From Pyrenochaeta sp. MPI-SDFR-AT-0127 (taxonomy: Eukaryota; Ascomycota; Dothideomycetes; Pleosporales; Cucurbitariaceae), in assembly GCA_020747015.1 (NCBI GenBank), contig JAGTJM010000010.1:372001-436000 (forward strand): 64,000 bases of DNA, written 5' to 3'. Every line of letters begins with the position of its first letter. Position 1 is the stretch's first letter. Shown here in pieces: positions 36,583-48,883 of this stretch. The position numbers and the translations under genes are program-made. The notes beneath the pieces were generated by a model. That model made no database searches. It was given only the letters and a program-made list of their open reading frames with translations, and was not told the origin of the DNA.

Positions 36583-38502
36583 ATGGCCTATCGCGACCAG
36601 CCAGAGCCTCACCAGGCTCCATACACTTCGTCTTACGACGGGAACTATGAATCACGAACTTACTACGACCGTGCTCCGCAATACCAAAATCCTTCAAGCG
36701 CAAGGTCCCGCGCATCCTCGAGCGCGGCATCCGACGGCCACCACCAGCCTATCCAACAGCCACTCAAAAACGCAATTGGAAATGCTTTCGACAAGTCAGA
36801 TGCCGCCCGGATCGTTGATCCAGAACTTATCGCTCAGATCACGGCTGAAGTGAAAAAGTCGGTTTTGGATGAAATCAAGCTAAGTGGCATGGTTGGTACA
36901 ACACAACCACTGCCTGCTACCGTACCACCCACGCAATACGTTCCACCATCGCCTGTGTCTACCTCGTCAGCCTCTGCCCCAACGCGAGATGTCTACACTC
37001 CTCCATCGCCAAAGCATACAGACTTCCATAGCCAACCCCCGCCGACTGCCGATCCTCTATTCCGCGATCCACTGCTTGATGGGAATGACGATACGCCCAC
37101 TCCTCACTACGAAAGAAGCGCTCCCATCGATATCCCTCAAGAGCGATCCGCTGCACGGCCAACTCACGCGGCAAGGATGGCAACGGATGACTATACACCA
37201 ATTGAAAAGATGTGGCAGCGTTTATTTGACCAGGAGGGTTATCCTTTACCTCGACTAGGCCAGTTCTTACGGGGCCTGGCTCTACATCTGGTATGTACTA
37301 ACCTAGAGACATTGTTGTACCAAAGCTCACGCGTATCAGATTGAAGACTACGAGCCAAAGAAGAGCATAGTTATCACACCTTCCAAGATGCTTAAATTCT
37401 ACGACGAGGTAAAACTTCATGATGAAATTTACCCATGGCAAGGTCAGACTCAACACGGCCACCACAACGTCTACTCTGCTGACGCTCTGTAGCAATATTT
37501 GGCGATGTATCATACTCGTCGCTTTCCAAAATCTACCGCGACATGCGATGTCAACACCACCTTATCCAGGAGCATCCTGCAGAACAGCCCAATATCCCTG
37601 CGCTCACTCCTGAAGGATTCCAGGAATGGATGACTGCAATGATTCAAGCATATCCTGATATTGAGTACGAGCGATTAGCAAAGGCCGTTCTAGCTATGCC
37701 AATCAGCAATGCAGATGACCGGAAAGAACGCTTTCCCAAGGAACTGCCACGAAGATTGTTCCCCACGGGTGAAAACCTACAAGCACAGCAACGGTGTGCT
37801 GCAAACCTTTCCGCCGAGGGTGTCGGTCCATTACGCAAGGCGCCGAGCTTCCCACCCCCTCCGCCCAAGAGCCAGGCCTCCTCGGCCCCCAACTCCGTTC
37901 CCAACTTGGAACGAGAGCGGAGTCCGTACGTTTCGAGGCCAGAAACAAAGACCTTTGAGTCTGATGACGAGCTGGGGTCTTCTTCTGTTCCCATTGAACG
38001 GCAGCGACAACCTTATTCAGCAGCTCCTGGTGGCGGCAGGACATATGACGATGACCTCAGCAGGAGTACGTATTCCGACACAGGAGCGCATGAACAACGT
38101 AGACGGGCACAATCCAATGCCGGTCAAACTCAATGGGCTCCACCACCTCACGATCAGTATTACCAGCAACATCAGCAGCACCACCCTCGTACCGGCTCAA
38201 CGGCAAATACTCGTCGACCACGAAGCCCTAGTTTTTCCAGCTACGGCGCTTCGTCCGAGCCGAATGTACGAGACATTCCCAACAGCTATTATACATCAAA
38301 CATGCATGATCTTGATGAAGAAGGTCGCCGGTACAGCAAAGACTCTGACGGCAAGAGGCATGACCGACACCGAAGAAGCACAACCGGACTGGACGGCTCT
38401 TTCGACTCCCAGCCTCGCTCAGCATACGATGACGATGACTACAGGGGCCGACACGGCAGTAACGGATACGACAACAGAGGATATGAGTCTCGCCGGTACT
38501 AA
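36583..38502 (+). CDS. DUF7514-like low-complexity protein
   Basis: Fungal protein of unknown function. Exons are 36583-37290, 37340-37442 and 37493-38502, giving 606 residues. The central globular part (about residues 205-340) reads EKMWQRLFDQEGYPLPRLGQ, LRGLALHLIEDYEPKKSIVI, VKLHDEIYPWQAIFGDVSY and EGFQEWMTAMIQAYPD; it matches my recollection of the fungal DUF7514 domain. Both introns lie inside it, and splicing gives a continuous domain. The flanks are disordered: a Tyr/Gln/Ser/Pro-rich N-terminus, a proline run (SFPPPPPKSQ), and a C-terminal Arg/Tyr/Asp/Gly-rich tail with YDDDDYRGRHGSNGYDNRGY. No targeting signal is seen. The start is the first ATG in frame. The tail could support RNA binding or condensation, but that is speculation. 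Confidence 0.8.
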
Positions 38503-38708
38503 CACCGCGTGTCCGTGACCATGTAGCACTACGAACTTAACGACGTATACCCCACCATTCCTATTTCGCTGTATCTTATTGTGTCCCCCTCCCCGAATCT
38601 GTAACTTGCATAAAGTTTTGTTGTCCCCTGGGAAACTTTTTTTCCTTAAGACAAAACTCACCCATGTAGATTGCTTTCTCGTTCTATACCACGGTTTTCC
38701 ATCTTCGG

Positions 38709-38737
38709 CTTGGGTTTGGGTTTAGGTTTGGGGTTTG
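38709..38737. repeat. Degenerate TTTGGG/TTTAGG tract
   Basis: Four or five irregular T3(A/G)GG-like units in a row. They resemble fungal telomere repeat (TTAGGG) only loosely and sit in a 3' flank, so this is likely simple sequence. Confidence 0.55.
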
Positions 38738-39205
38738 TGCTCGGGTCTGAGGTTTCGGTTTCGATTACAAATTTCCCCTCCCATTTTTCCCCCTTCCCTA
38801 CCCCCACATTTTCCCCCATCCTTTTCTTTTTGTCGAAAGAGAGATCTTTCTCTTGTTCTCAAAACTGATGCTGCTGGCTGTCACATGCTGCTGCGTTTTT
38901 TGTTTGTACAAATCAAGTAGCTTTTATGATAATGTAACTCCTTTGCCCTCGTTAATCAACCCACAATCGATCTTTGAAGTAATTATGATTTGGAAGATAC
39001 ATGTATTCACTTTCCTTCCTTGTTTTTTTTTAATAAAATCGATTCTAGATCTCCTCCCCTCCTCTCCATCGCCAACTCAGTCTACACAGAGCAAAAGCCT
39101 GTAGACCCCGTCGGCTGTGGACAAGCATCACAAAGTTTGGCAATTGCGAGGGAGGGGAAGAATCTAGCGGTGTGTCGAGGACCCCATGTACCTCACTTGT
39201 GGGTT

Positions 39206-39226
39206 AAAAAAAAAAAAAAAAAAAAA
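39206..39226. repeat. Poly(A) tract, 21 bp
   Basis: Twenty-one uninterrupted A residues between two convergent genes. No adjacent target-site duplication or retroelement sequence was seen. Confidence 0.9.
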
Positions 39227-39780
39227 GGTTATCACGCAGACAAGCGTATATTCACAAGCTTTTAAGATAAGTGAAGTCTGTATAAGCACACTAATTAGAA
39301 AGCGAAAAGGTTTTTTTAAAAAAAAAAAGTTAAAAAGTAAAAAGTGCACGAGTCAAAAAAGGCCACAACAGGGCTATCACACTGACATGTCTCTCTCTAC
39401 CTTTGACTTTCCCTCTCCCTCTCAAGCGCGAAAAAAAAAATACAGACACAGGTCACAGGGTAAAACAAGTACCAAACAAAAGCAGATTTTGAAAAAATCC
39501 TACATTTCATCATAATTTCCCACCCAATCCTGCGCCGTAAGAAGAACGCCATTCGCTATGTCGGGGTTTATAGCCCCATCCCTCAATAGCCAAAAAGAAG
39601 AAGAGAGAGGTATAGCTACATCTCCGGTATGCGCGTGAGTCCCTAAATGGGTATCTAAGAAGGGGAAAAAAAATCCCCGAAAAAAGTGTGTGTGGGGGAA
39701 CAAACAAGAAAATGACCAGAGAGGATTCCAAACACCTCCTCCCCTTTTCTATCCTTGGGGTTTAATCTGCTTCTTATTCT

Positions 39781-41087
39781 TTAAATGTCGCGGTGAGTCC
39801 CGTCAACAGCTTTCCTCGTGACACCAGAGTACTGCTGTCCCTGCGGCGCTCCTGGCGAGAAGGCTTGATATGTTTGCTGTCCGGGATATGAACTTTGCGG
39901 GCTGTATGCTCGTTGGCCCGGGTAGGCGGATGTAGAGGTTGTAGAAGATTCAAAGTGTGTGGATTCGGATGCTGCGTAGCCAGGGGTGTTGGATCGTTGC
40001 TGTACTGGTGCAGGAGCAAAGTCATCACGCGATGCAGCTTGGTTGTAGTTGTAGTTGTTTGCACTCGGAGGTGAGGGAGAGCGGTACCGTTGATCTGGCG
40101 GATCATATCGGTCGTCATAGCGATCTTGGTGGTCGTACTGGTTGTATGCTTGATGCTGGCCTGGAGAGCGACGTCCATAGGATTGGTTCTGGGTGTATCC
40201 GTCTCCTGCTGCATATACTGGTGGGGCTGGCGAGCCTCTTCCGTACTCGTCTTGTTGGGCGTAGGGCCTTCCGTACGGACTTGGACTGTTCCGTTGCGGG
40301 CCTGCACCTACAAATGAATCGTTCTGGTAGCCTGGAGGGAAACCATAACCGTCTCCAGTCGGCGAGCGCTGGATTGGAGACCTTCCTGGCCCTGGCGACC
40401 GTGTAGCTCCCGGTACGGCAGCCATTGCGGTCATGGAGCCATTGTGATCCAGTCTATCCATTTCCATGTCACCCCGCTTCTCAGGCATGGGTGGTTGCTC
40501 CACCTCAACGTGTACATCCCGCCCATCCTTCCATGTCGGCATAGCGGGGAGTGCATCTTCGTTGACAGGCTTACTCGGGCTCGCAAACGTCGCATATTGC
40601 TGTCTTTCTGGAACGGGAGCAGGAGTGAACGTCGGCATAGCGTTGGAACGATACTGCTGGTTTAGTGGTCTGGCATCTACTGGTGGCGCAGGAGGAGCAG
40701 CATAGTGTGCCGCCGCATATTGATTCGCAGCGGGTGCTCCGTAAGGCGTTGGATAGGTAGGCGTTGGTTCGCTCTTGACACGTTTATGGCCTGATCTCCC
40801 GCCGCCGCCGCTGCAGCAGCAAGAGCAGCATTTGAAGCAGCAGCATGCGCACTCGGCGCCACAGCATATGCAGCGCGCTATGCATGTTATGACGGATATG
40901 AGGATGAGGCCGCCGACGACGATGCCAACAATAACTGGCCACCTGACGTTTGTGAGCAATTGAATGCACGCTGGGGCTTGTGCAGAGCGACTGACTTGCA
41001 GTAGGCCTTGGCCATGCAGTTATCCCATGACGAGAAGGTGTTCCGCGCACTATCCAGCGGGTTCTGGCGCGCAAAGAGGGACGGCAT
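39781..41087 (-). CDS. Fibroin-3-like Cys-rich single-pass membrane protein
   Basis: Resembles proteins annotated 'fibroin-3 related' in fungi; function unknown. Exons are 41087-40996 and 40942-39781, giving 417 residues. The short N-terminus (MPSLFARQNPLDSARNTFSS) leads through the conserved SSWDNCMAKAYCKW block into one transmembrane helix (WPVIVGIVVGGLILISVITC, residues 32-51). It is followed at once by about 13 cysteines within 25 residues (ARCICCGAEC onwards), a likely palmitoylation or metal-binding cluster on the inner face. The remaining about 340 residues are Pro/Tyr/Gln/Ser-rich and disordered, with repeated YxxxSPxP-like patterns. The intron sits exactly between the extracellular block and the helix, and splicing yields KWPVIVG. 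Upstream in-frame Met codons were not used because the family starts close to FARQ. Confidence 0.8.
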
Positions 41088-42316
41088 GGTGAAGAGCAGG
41101 TCGCGCACACGTCGACGTGCTGCGTTTGTCGTGTCCTGGGAAGACTCGACGTTTGTTGAACGGGGCAATTTCGCGAGGATATGTTCGGTCCGGCCGGCAG
41201 GTGTTTCGTGCTTGCGTGGCGGCGCTTCCTGGCTAAAGATGGTATTGTGTCAGGGGTAGCGGTAACATTCCAGGTGAAGGCAAGACGCAGACTCGAGGCG
41301 TCGCCATTGAAGTGTCTAGAGGGCAGAAGAGAGAGAGCGAGCGGCGGAGACGACCTGCTCCGTGTCCCAGTGACGCAGGGAATCCACAAGTGCCAATCAA
41401 GCCCAAACGGCTGGCCTGCGGCACGATCGTCTTTGCAAGAGTAGGCAGTGGAGCTTGGAAGGGGCGGCATGAGCCAAGGCTTTGTTGCGCGTTTAGTGGC
41501 TGAGTTCTACTGCAGGTGCAAGATCGCCAGACCACTCACAAGCCCCGCCGTTTCAAAGACCGGTTTTCGATGGCAAGACGTAATGCTTGAACGCTTTCTT
41601 CGAAAGCTTACGACATATCAAGGCTTGAATCTCTGCGAGTTCGAGGAACGAGGAACGAGGACCAGTGCCCGGGGCGATGATGATAATTAGATTTCTCCTT
41701 TACGTATAGTCAACCCTATCCATGCCATCCCCCCGCACAGTCAATGAAATGTCCTCGACATGCCCTCAGTTCCACTAGCACAATACAATATGCACTCAGA
41801 AGTATATCGCTGAAGAAACTATGTTGCATGACCCACGCACTTTATCCATGAGGAAGGTCCGCCGCAGTACACAATGGCCCCTCCCATTACATAACAATAT
41901 GACATCCAACATTTTCTAGATATGTGACGCCACCATCCCATCCAATATCCGTGTTGATGGCCGTATTCAAATATGCAAAAACGCCAGTGGGTAAAAAGGT
42001 ATTGTGCAGTGAAGCCAAGTAAGCAATATGTAATAATCGCCATGATATGTGATGATGGTATGAACGCAAGCTCGTGGGAAGCAGATGGGTATAGATGGTG
42101 CGCCGAAAGCCGACAGATGATGTGGAAATGGTGCTGCGTATGGTGCTGAAAATCAAATGCGGACGTAGTTGCTAGCGCTCGCCGCAGCCTGGTAGTTTTG
42201 TGCTGGAGGGAGGGAGGGTAATGACAAGCGCGCTATAAACGTTTACTTAGCCCATCTGATCCTTCACAAAATGTAAAGGCAGGAAAAGTCAGACAGGAAC
42301 GGGAAGAACAGAGGCA
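41088..42316. other. Intergenic: fibroin-3-like promoter and RasGEF 3' flank
   Basis: About 1.2 kb between two minus-strand genes. Open frames of 80-100 codons here are mutually overlapping and unconserved in look; none is called. Confidence 0.5.
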
Positions 42317-45300
42317 CTAACGCTCTCGGAACCATTTGGCGAATCTGCCCTTCTCATTGGCACCGGGCGCTTCGAGGTGGGTGCTGCGCTCGTAGAGGTC
42401 CTTGTTTCACATATTAGCACCATGTCTAGTCAGGTAAAGAGTTCCAGCCTTACATCGTCATCCTTGTTGATCTTGACGTCCAAGAGTAGATTGCGCACCT
42501 CCTCGCACTTCTGCCAATTAGGGTACGGCGTGCCCTGCGCGCGTTGTACTCCAACGATGACCTCACCCATAATCTCAAACTTTCGCCAATTAATTCTCTC
42601 TTTGCCGGTGACACCGCTGGGAGGCGGCTCTCTGCTGTCTCGCTTTCCTGCGGCGCCTTCAAACACGCTGACACCTGGATGTGGAGCAAGTGCAGAGTCA
42701 GTCTTCTTCTTGTCGCCCACAAATGTCGAGTTGCCTTCAGCAGCTGATACAAGGTCGCGGCGGTGGAGAGGTATGTATGGTATACGCTCTCCGGAGCTGT
42801 TCTCCCAGGCCAGGCGGTAGGAGAAGTGAGACTTTTGTGGACTCATGAGGATGTCCAGCTTCAAAAAGTCGTGAGTGGTATTCTGAGGAACGAGGTCGCG
42901 CGTTGCTATTAGTCGATGAACTGCGGTGCCCTTGATGCCTGCAAGGACTGCGCCTAACGAATTGTAGTTGTTTAGTTTTCGAAGTTGCCGGGCAATCTTC
43001 ATCCATTTCTCCAGCATCAGAGCCCTGTGCTTCGGTTTGTCGCGCATGAGGATGTAGTTTGTGACGAGGTAGGCGACATGGTTGAAGTGCTCGGTCATGC
43101 GTGTGACATTCTCCAGATTTTTGCATCGCTTCTTCTCCTCTGCATTCAAGCTAACGTGCCGCACAAGATCCCTGGGCCGAACAGACGAGAACATGATCCA
43201 ATCGATTCTTGTAAGTTCTTTGGCGATTGCTTCGTCAGTCTCATTCACAAGCTGGTGCCATTGGATCTTTGTCAGAGGCTTGACAGGGTTCGGCTCTAGC
43301 AACCGAGCTAGCTTCTCGTTCTTCTCGACCTGTGTGAGGAGGGTTTGCGATGAGCCCATAGAACCACTGGTGGAATGTGTTCCGCCTGTCAAAACACTGC
43401 TCCGAGCTACGGACATGCGGTCCGAAGACAATGACATGTGTCCTATCGCTCTGGTGAAATCATCGGAATCCGAGTCTTCATCTAGCACATTGTTGTGAAA
43501 TGTCGGTATCTGGTCATTTTGAGCCCGCTGCCGATCACTGCACGCCCAGTCTGTATCGTCGTCTTCATTGACCATCTCCAGGTCTCGAATTATCTCGGTT
43601 GCAGCTACCGAGAATTCGCGATTTGATGCAAGAGCTGAAGCGAATTTCCGAATAAGTCTGCGTGTTGTTGGGTATGCAAAGTCGCCGGGGTAGTAAGCCA
43701 CCCATTGCTGGAGGACGGTAAGGTGCCGAAGCTGGGCAATGATGCGGATCATGGGCAGCACCTTTTCTTTGCCAGCAGCCTCGAAACGCTTGAGGATTGC
43801 CTCAAGCAATTGCCCTGGTGTTCCAAATCTTCGGTAAAGGGCAAGAAATATGGAAACGAACTTGGTGTCATTCTTTGACATGGGCTGAGCGAGAAGACGG
43901 TCGACCAGCTGGTCGAAAGTGTAGCCGTTTTCATCCGAGGGCTTCACTGACATGATGCTCGGTGCTACATCTGAGTCTTGGTCATCAGAGTCCTGTGAGT
44001 CGTATCCAGGCGATTCTTCGGCGTTGAAAAATGTCTTATTGGCATCACTGGGCTTATATCGATGGCCTTTGATCTCGGTCGAGCCAGGCCGGAATCTCAC
44101 AGAGATCTCAGAGCTTGCGCGTTCGTGTTTACGGTTCCACAGGTCTTTCTGTGTGATGGACTTGACAGCAGACGAATTGGCTCGTCGCCGAGCCATTGAG
44201 GCTTGTGATTGAGCTGACGCGCGGTCAATGACGGGTTACATAATCGCAAGCTCACAGGGCGACAGGTACATTTTATGTGACATTGTGCAAAAGAGGGTTT
44301 GAGTTTGTGACTGGCCAAGGAAAAATAAAGGAAAAACTTACGTCGCTTTGCCGCTATTGCTGCACGTGTGATCACAGACAAGCATCCTCGGTGTGTTTCC
44401 GGTGACGTTCCGGAAGTCTGAAACACGCTGATGTCTGCTATGAACGATTTGGCTTTCTGCTCGACAACTGAGGTGTCGACTGCACGGTGAGCGGGATGCT
44501 GGTCGCATTTACAAGCGACCAGAATGAAAGGCAGGTGCGCTTTTGACAAGACATCTGCAAAAAAACAAACATTGATCAGCATGCTTCACCCACAGACACA
44601 TGCTTTGGCCCAAATTCAACACGGGGCGCACTCACTCAGCATTTCTGGAACATTGATGAGGCTGTCCTGACTTGTGACATCATATATCGTGACTGCTCCG
44701 TCCATTCGCGGCGTGGCTAGATCATGGACGGTCTCGGGCCACCTGATGGTATTGCGGTCGCCGATATGGACGTCGTCGATGGACATTTCGAGAAAGCGAA
44801 CTATGTAGGGCACGCCGTCGATTGTCCATTTTCGCGAGCAGTTGTTCGCAGGCGTCGTGTCCGGCAGGCCGAGAGCACGCCGTACGAAGGTGGACTTTCC
44901 TGAGCCTTGTGCGCCGATGACGGCAATGTTGATGTCCTGCATGATGGGGGCCGAGTCGCTGGTGGCAGACTAGAAGCACCGTGGTCAGTGTCCAGCCTTG
45001 CTGAGGGCGCGCTGGGGACAACTCACACCCGTCGAGGGTTCTGAAGGCACGTCGCCGGCCGGCTGGCGGTGCTTGATGTGCGTGGGCGAGAGAGGCCCCT
45101 CTGTGTCCGAGGACGAGTCGAGGCTGCTGTCCGAGGCCTCTTCCTTGGTGGACTCGACGGGCTGGGGGAAGTGGTAGCGCTGGAAGAAGGCGTCGTCGGT
45201 AATCTCCTCGCCCTCCTTGTCCTCGTCGGCGCCGTCCAGGTCCTCGGTAGCGTCTGCGTCGTTCTTGGGCACGCTGGGAGCCGAGTGCGCGCGTGTCTTC

Positions 45301-45440
45301 ATGCCCGGCCGCTGCTGCGGAGCCGTGACACCAGCACTGCTCTCGCGCCGCGATGGTTGCATCGACTGCACGCTTTTGCCCTTCTCGGAGCGCTTGGCGG
45401 CCATTGTGTGCGCGGCCCTGGCCCCTCCTGTCGCGGGCAT
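42317..45440 (-). CDS. RasGEF with N-terminal atypical Ras-like GTPase domain
   Basis: Guanine-nucleotide exchange factor for a Ras-family GTPase. Five exons: 45440-45027, 44969-44636, 44554-44342, 44213-42454 and 42400-42317, giving 934 residues. Residues 1-140 are acidic, Ser-rich and disordered. About 148-325 form a Ras-like G domain: P-loop GAQGSGKST, and ILVACKCD where NKxD is expected. After a linker come a RasGEF_N domain (about 415-515; GYTFDQLVDRLLAQP) and the catalytic CDC25 domain (about 630-900; PLTKIQWHQLV, RDLVRHVSLN, HFNHVAYLVTNYIL, IARQLRKLNNYNSLGAVLAG). The last 28-residue exon (LYERSTHLEAPG ... KWFRER) was joined through an AAG acceptor. Fungal relatives with this GTPase-GEF fusion are known to me only by general annotation. 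It may act in Ras/cAMP signalling or morphogenesis. Confidence 0.88.
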
Positions 45441-47278
45441 GGCTGCCGCTGCGGCCAAACGGGGGCGCTCAGTCGAGGATGGCGGGAGTGGACGATGGTC
45501 TGTACGACGTGATGGCGGGCGTCAAGACAGGCCCCCGGCGCCGTTGCAACATTGGAAGAGGCGTGGCCGAGCGGAGGGGGACGTGGGACGTTTGCGTGGG
45601 CGCTGGTTCCGGGGACAGCAAAGAAGGGGGGAGAGAGGGAAGGGGGAAGAGTGTGGGAGTGCGAGAGCAAGACGAGGTTGAAGCTGCCTGTCGCCGTTTG
45701 TTCCTGGCAAAGCTCGTGGCTAGACGAGTTACTTACTTTCGGCGGGGACAAAGTGACTAAGGCCCTCGACCACACGAGGCAGACAGGGGCTAGCGACTCG
45801 CTGCGGGTGCGCATCCCACACAGCTCTCCACTTCGGAACTGCTGCCGCTGCCCTCAGCTAATCTTAAAGATACACAGTCACATCCAACTGTGCTGGGAGC
45901 CGCCGCTCGGCCTCGCTGCCAGCGTATCACGGGCGGCTGCTCCCCCGTCCGCCTCACGGTTCCTCTGAGACGAGCCGCCTCCCTCCCCGTGCACACGCTC
46001 CACTCGACAATCATTGCCCGTTGAGCCGCGTCCAGCATCGCCAGCCCAAGGCATGGAGCAAAAGAAACAATGTCCAGGGCCACGAGCTGCGCACGGCAGA
46101 CGCCTGTGCTGGGCCTCGGCAGCACTGTTCCTGGACCACCCGCGTGTGCATTGCAACGCATGAGGCCTTCCGCGCCAGCTGCCCTGCGCCTATTATATAC
46201 TTGGTGCTCCTCGTCCCCAGCGGTGCCAGAGTCTAGACACCCAGCTCCAGCGATGACCCGAGCCTGGTCAGCTCTCCACCGCGGGGTCAGAAGATGAGGA
46301 ACAGCTGTGGCGTTCCATTTGGCCCAGCCAGCCAACCATGTTGCTTTGTATGCTCGCACTCGCCTATACTCGGCGGCACCTATAGCCCCTCTGCTACTCG
46401 ACCTCGCAACCATCGTCTGTTGAGTGGCCTCACTCCCAGGATTCAACGTCGGAATCCTGGTGGCCAGCATCTGCCTCTGTCCTATCCAAACTTTATTCCC
46501 AGTGTCGGTGCTTGGAATCGGCTAGCCTCGTGGCACAAGGAGAATCCAACCTGAAGGCCTGAGACACTTCGGAACATTGCCTGCCTTCCGAACCCACCCA
46601 CTCACTCCTCTTTGCCAAATATCAACGTGATATGCTGCTTACCAATGCTGATCTGCGCCGTATTCGCGGCTGATCGACTCATGCTACCAAAAGAATGGAC
46701 TGCCTGCAAAGAGAATGCCGCCCAAAAACAACAACATGCATGACTCTGTGAATAACAGCTTGAAACCGTACGTTGTGATCCAACAGTATCACATGTCATG
46801 TGGACTGAGAGAGGACGCTCGTCTTGGAACCTTATGTCTAATCGCCTGATCGTATACGAGGAATTTCGTAAGATGATCACTGAAAGCACAACGTAATTTG
46901 GAAACGTGCAACAGACAAGTCCCCATTTGTCACAACGCACCAATGTCAAATGTTCAAACAGTCACTGACAGTCTCGCCTCAAGCCCCAGACTCGTTTTTC
47001 TATTCCCGGCCCCTCTTTGTCCGACCACTGGCCTTGGATCTGCTACGTAGCATCTGGTGCTACCCTATACCACAGCCGACTCGCTCACTTCGGCGCACAA
47101 AGTCTAGCTTCATTTTAATCCGCACATCTCCAAGCGACAATCGGACCAACACGATGACGCTCAGATCCATTAAGATACGCTTTGCGAACCAGAGCGTCCT
47201 TGGGGGAAGCATTCATAGTCAATCGAGGCAATCCGACGTTGCCATTGGTTTTAGGAACGCTGCGAACAGATTGTCACT
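45441..47278. promoter_or_regulatory. 1.8-kb divergent intergenic region
   Basis: Lies between the RasGEF start (-) and the amidohydrolase start (+). It must hold both promoters. Frames of 100-226 codons at 45.3-46.5 kb are GC-rich, overlap in several frames and have no family resemblance, so they are treated as chance. Confidence 0.45.
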
Positions 47279-48495
47279 ATGACAGCAATTGATAGAACGC
47301 TTTATCTCGGAAACGCGACTCAACACCGCTGGACCAATGCCACAGTCTCTGTGCCTCGCATCCATGGTAAGATTGCGCTGGAGGAACATGTAGGGACGAC
47401 TATATGGGCAAAGTATAATGTTACTCCACCTTCAAACCAAATAGCGGGAATGGGAGCCTTACCGTTTCTAAGCGTGAGTCTCCCCCAAAGACCGCTTCGC
47501 ACCATGGTACACTGACTTCATCTCAGGCCGGTGGTGTAGATACCATCGCCCGTCTTTCTGATATCCCCTCTCGCCTCCAATCCATGGACCAAAGTGGTAT
47601 CGACTACGTGATCGTCTCAATCAGCGCACCTGGCATTCAGGGCATCCCAGACACCGCCAAAGCTACGAAACTTGCTACAGAGATCAACGATGAAATGTAC
47701 AACACCTACGTCAAGGCCTACCCTGACCGCTTTGGTTTCTTCGCTACAGTGCCAATGCAGGACCCCGTAGCTGCTGCCAAGGAGTTGGAGAGAGCTGTCA
47801 AGAAGCTAGATGCTAAGGGTGCTGCGATCAATGGGTACACTGAAATCGGCACGCCAGACAATCTCACCATACAATACCTTGACGAACCCATCAACGCACC
47901 CTTCTGGGCCAAGGTCGCAGAACTCAACGTTCCCATTTACATCCACCCTCGTGCCCCACCCGTTAGCCAACAGCAAATGTACAACCACGTCTCCACCAAC
48001 TCATCCAAGTACCCCGGTCTTGTAACAGCCGGATTTGGTTTTGGTGCCGAAGTCGCCGTCCACTCTCTTCGCCTCATGCTCTCCGGCCTCCTCGACACAC
48101 ACCCAACTATCCAGATCATCATTGGCCACGCTGCTGAGGGCCTCCCTTTCCTCATCCACCGCTCCGACACGCAGCTCGCCGCCGAAGCCCCTGGGTCCAA
48201 TGGCCCGCACCTCAAACCGCTGCGGTACTACCTGCGCAACAATTTCTACGCCACCCTGAGCGGCGTGAGGAGATTGTCCACGGTGCAGTGTACGCTGGCG
48301 GAGATGGGCGAGCAGCGCGTCATGTGGAGCGTGGACTATCCGTTTCAGAGCAATGAGGATGCCGCGGATTGGTTTGATTATGTCGAAGGCTTGGGCGTTG
48401 AGACCAAGAGGAAGATTGCAAGCGGGAACGCGAAAAGGGTGTTCAATATTACCGTGCCCCTGGATGAGAGGCAGGAAGATGAAGATTTCATGTAA
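47279..48495 (+). CDS. Amidohydrolase-type decarboxylase (ACMSD / dihydroxybenzoate decarboxylase family)
   Basis: Metal-dependent TIM-barrel enzyme of the amidohydrolase-2 family; fungal members decarboxylate aromatic acids such as 2,3-dihydroxybenzoate or gamma-resorcylate. Exons are 47279-47473 and 47527-48495, giving 387 residues. Likely metal ligands: Glu/His in KIALEEHVGT, His in VPIYIHPRAPP, His in IQIIIGHAAEGLPF, and Asp in MWSVDYPFQSNED. AGGVDTIARLSDIPSRLQSM and GIDYVIVSISAPG match the substrate-pocket region. The protein is somewhat longer than the usual 330-350 residues, with about 25 extra N-terminal residues (GNATQHRWTNATVSVP) that carry two N-x-T sites but no clear signal peptide. 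The substrate cannot be fixed from sequence. The in-frame stop upstream supports the chosen ATG. Confidence 0.88.
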
Positions 48496-48883
48496 GATGT
48501 CTTACGCAGGGGGTAAGGTCAATATGAATGGATCCTTGATATCTCGTGCCCACAGGGAGACGGACTGATACGTTTATAGCCAGCTAATCAAATCAAAGTA
48601 ATCATCTCAGAGTCATGTCATGTCTATTATATGTCTATGATATGTCTATGATATGTCTATGCAAAAATTTCCCTAAATGAATCTACCACGATATCAAGCA
48701 AACGTGGCAAATATACTGGAAGAAATCGAGACATCAACTTCTGAGCTCATGAACAAAGCGTACAAACAAACTGCCCCCTGTTGGAAAGAGGGGATTTACG
48801 CAAAAAAAAAAGATGAACTCAAAGCGCAAAGAACGAGAGAAAAACAGAAGAGCATCGATAAAAAGCAAAACTTCAAACCTTTA
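48496..48883. other. Convergent 3' flank with tandem repeat
   Basis: About 0.4 kb between two convergent genes. It contains the 11-bp tandem repeat listed next and an A-rich stretch; no gene is seen. Confidence 0.5.
48621..48661. repeat. 11-bp tandem repeat (TGTCTATGATA)
   Basis: About 3.7 copies of an 11-bp unit read directly, the first copy with one change (TGTCTATTATA). It lies in the 3' flank of the amidohydrolase gene. Confidence 0.85.

Larger units (their letters stand above)
38503..39780. other. Convergent intergenic region with homopolymer tracts
   Basis: Holds the 3' UTRs of two converging genes. It contains a T/G-rich telomere-like block near 38.71 kb, pyrimidine-rich runs, an A21 run at 39206-39226 and further A-rich tracts to about 39.5 kb. 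No gene is called. Confidence 0.5.

Noticed and set aside
38709..38737. Interstitial telomere repeat
   Set aside because: Units are irregular and too few, and it lies in an ordinary 3' flank between two intact genes.
39206..39226. Poly(A) tract as the tail of a retroposed gene or LINE
   Set aside because: No upstream coding relic or flanking duplication; simple A-rich sequence in a 3' flank.
45790..46470. 226-codon minus-strand frame upstream of the RasGEF gene
   Set aside because: GC-rich, Ala/Arg/Gly-biased, overlapped by several other frames and with no recognisable domain; more likely promoter sequence open by chance.
46950..47282. 110-codon plus-strand frame just before the amidohydrolase
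   Set aside because: It ends at the amidohydrolase ATG (overlap of 4 bp) but has no domain, and the family sequence begins after 47279; probably 5' leader, at most a leader peptide.
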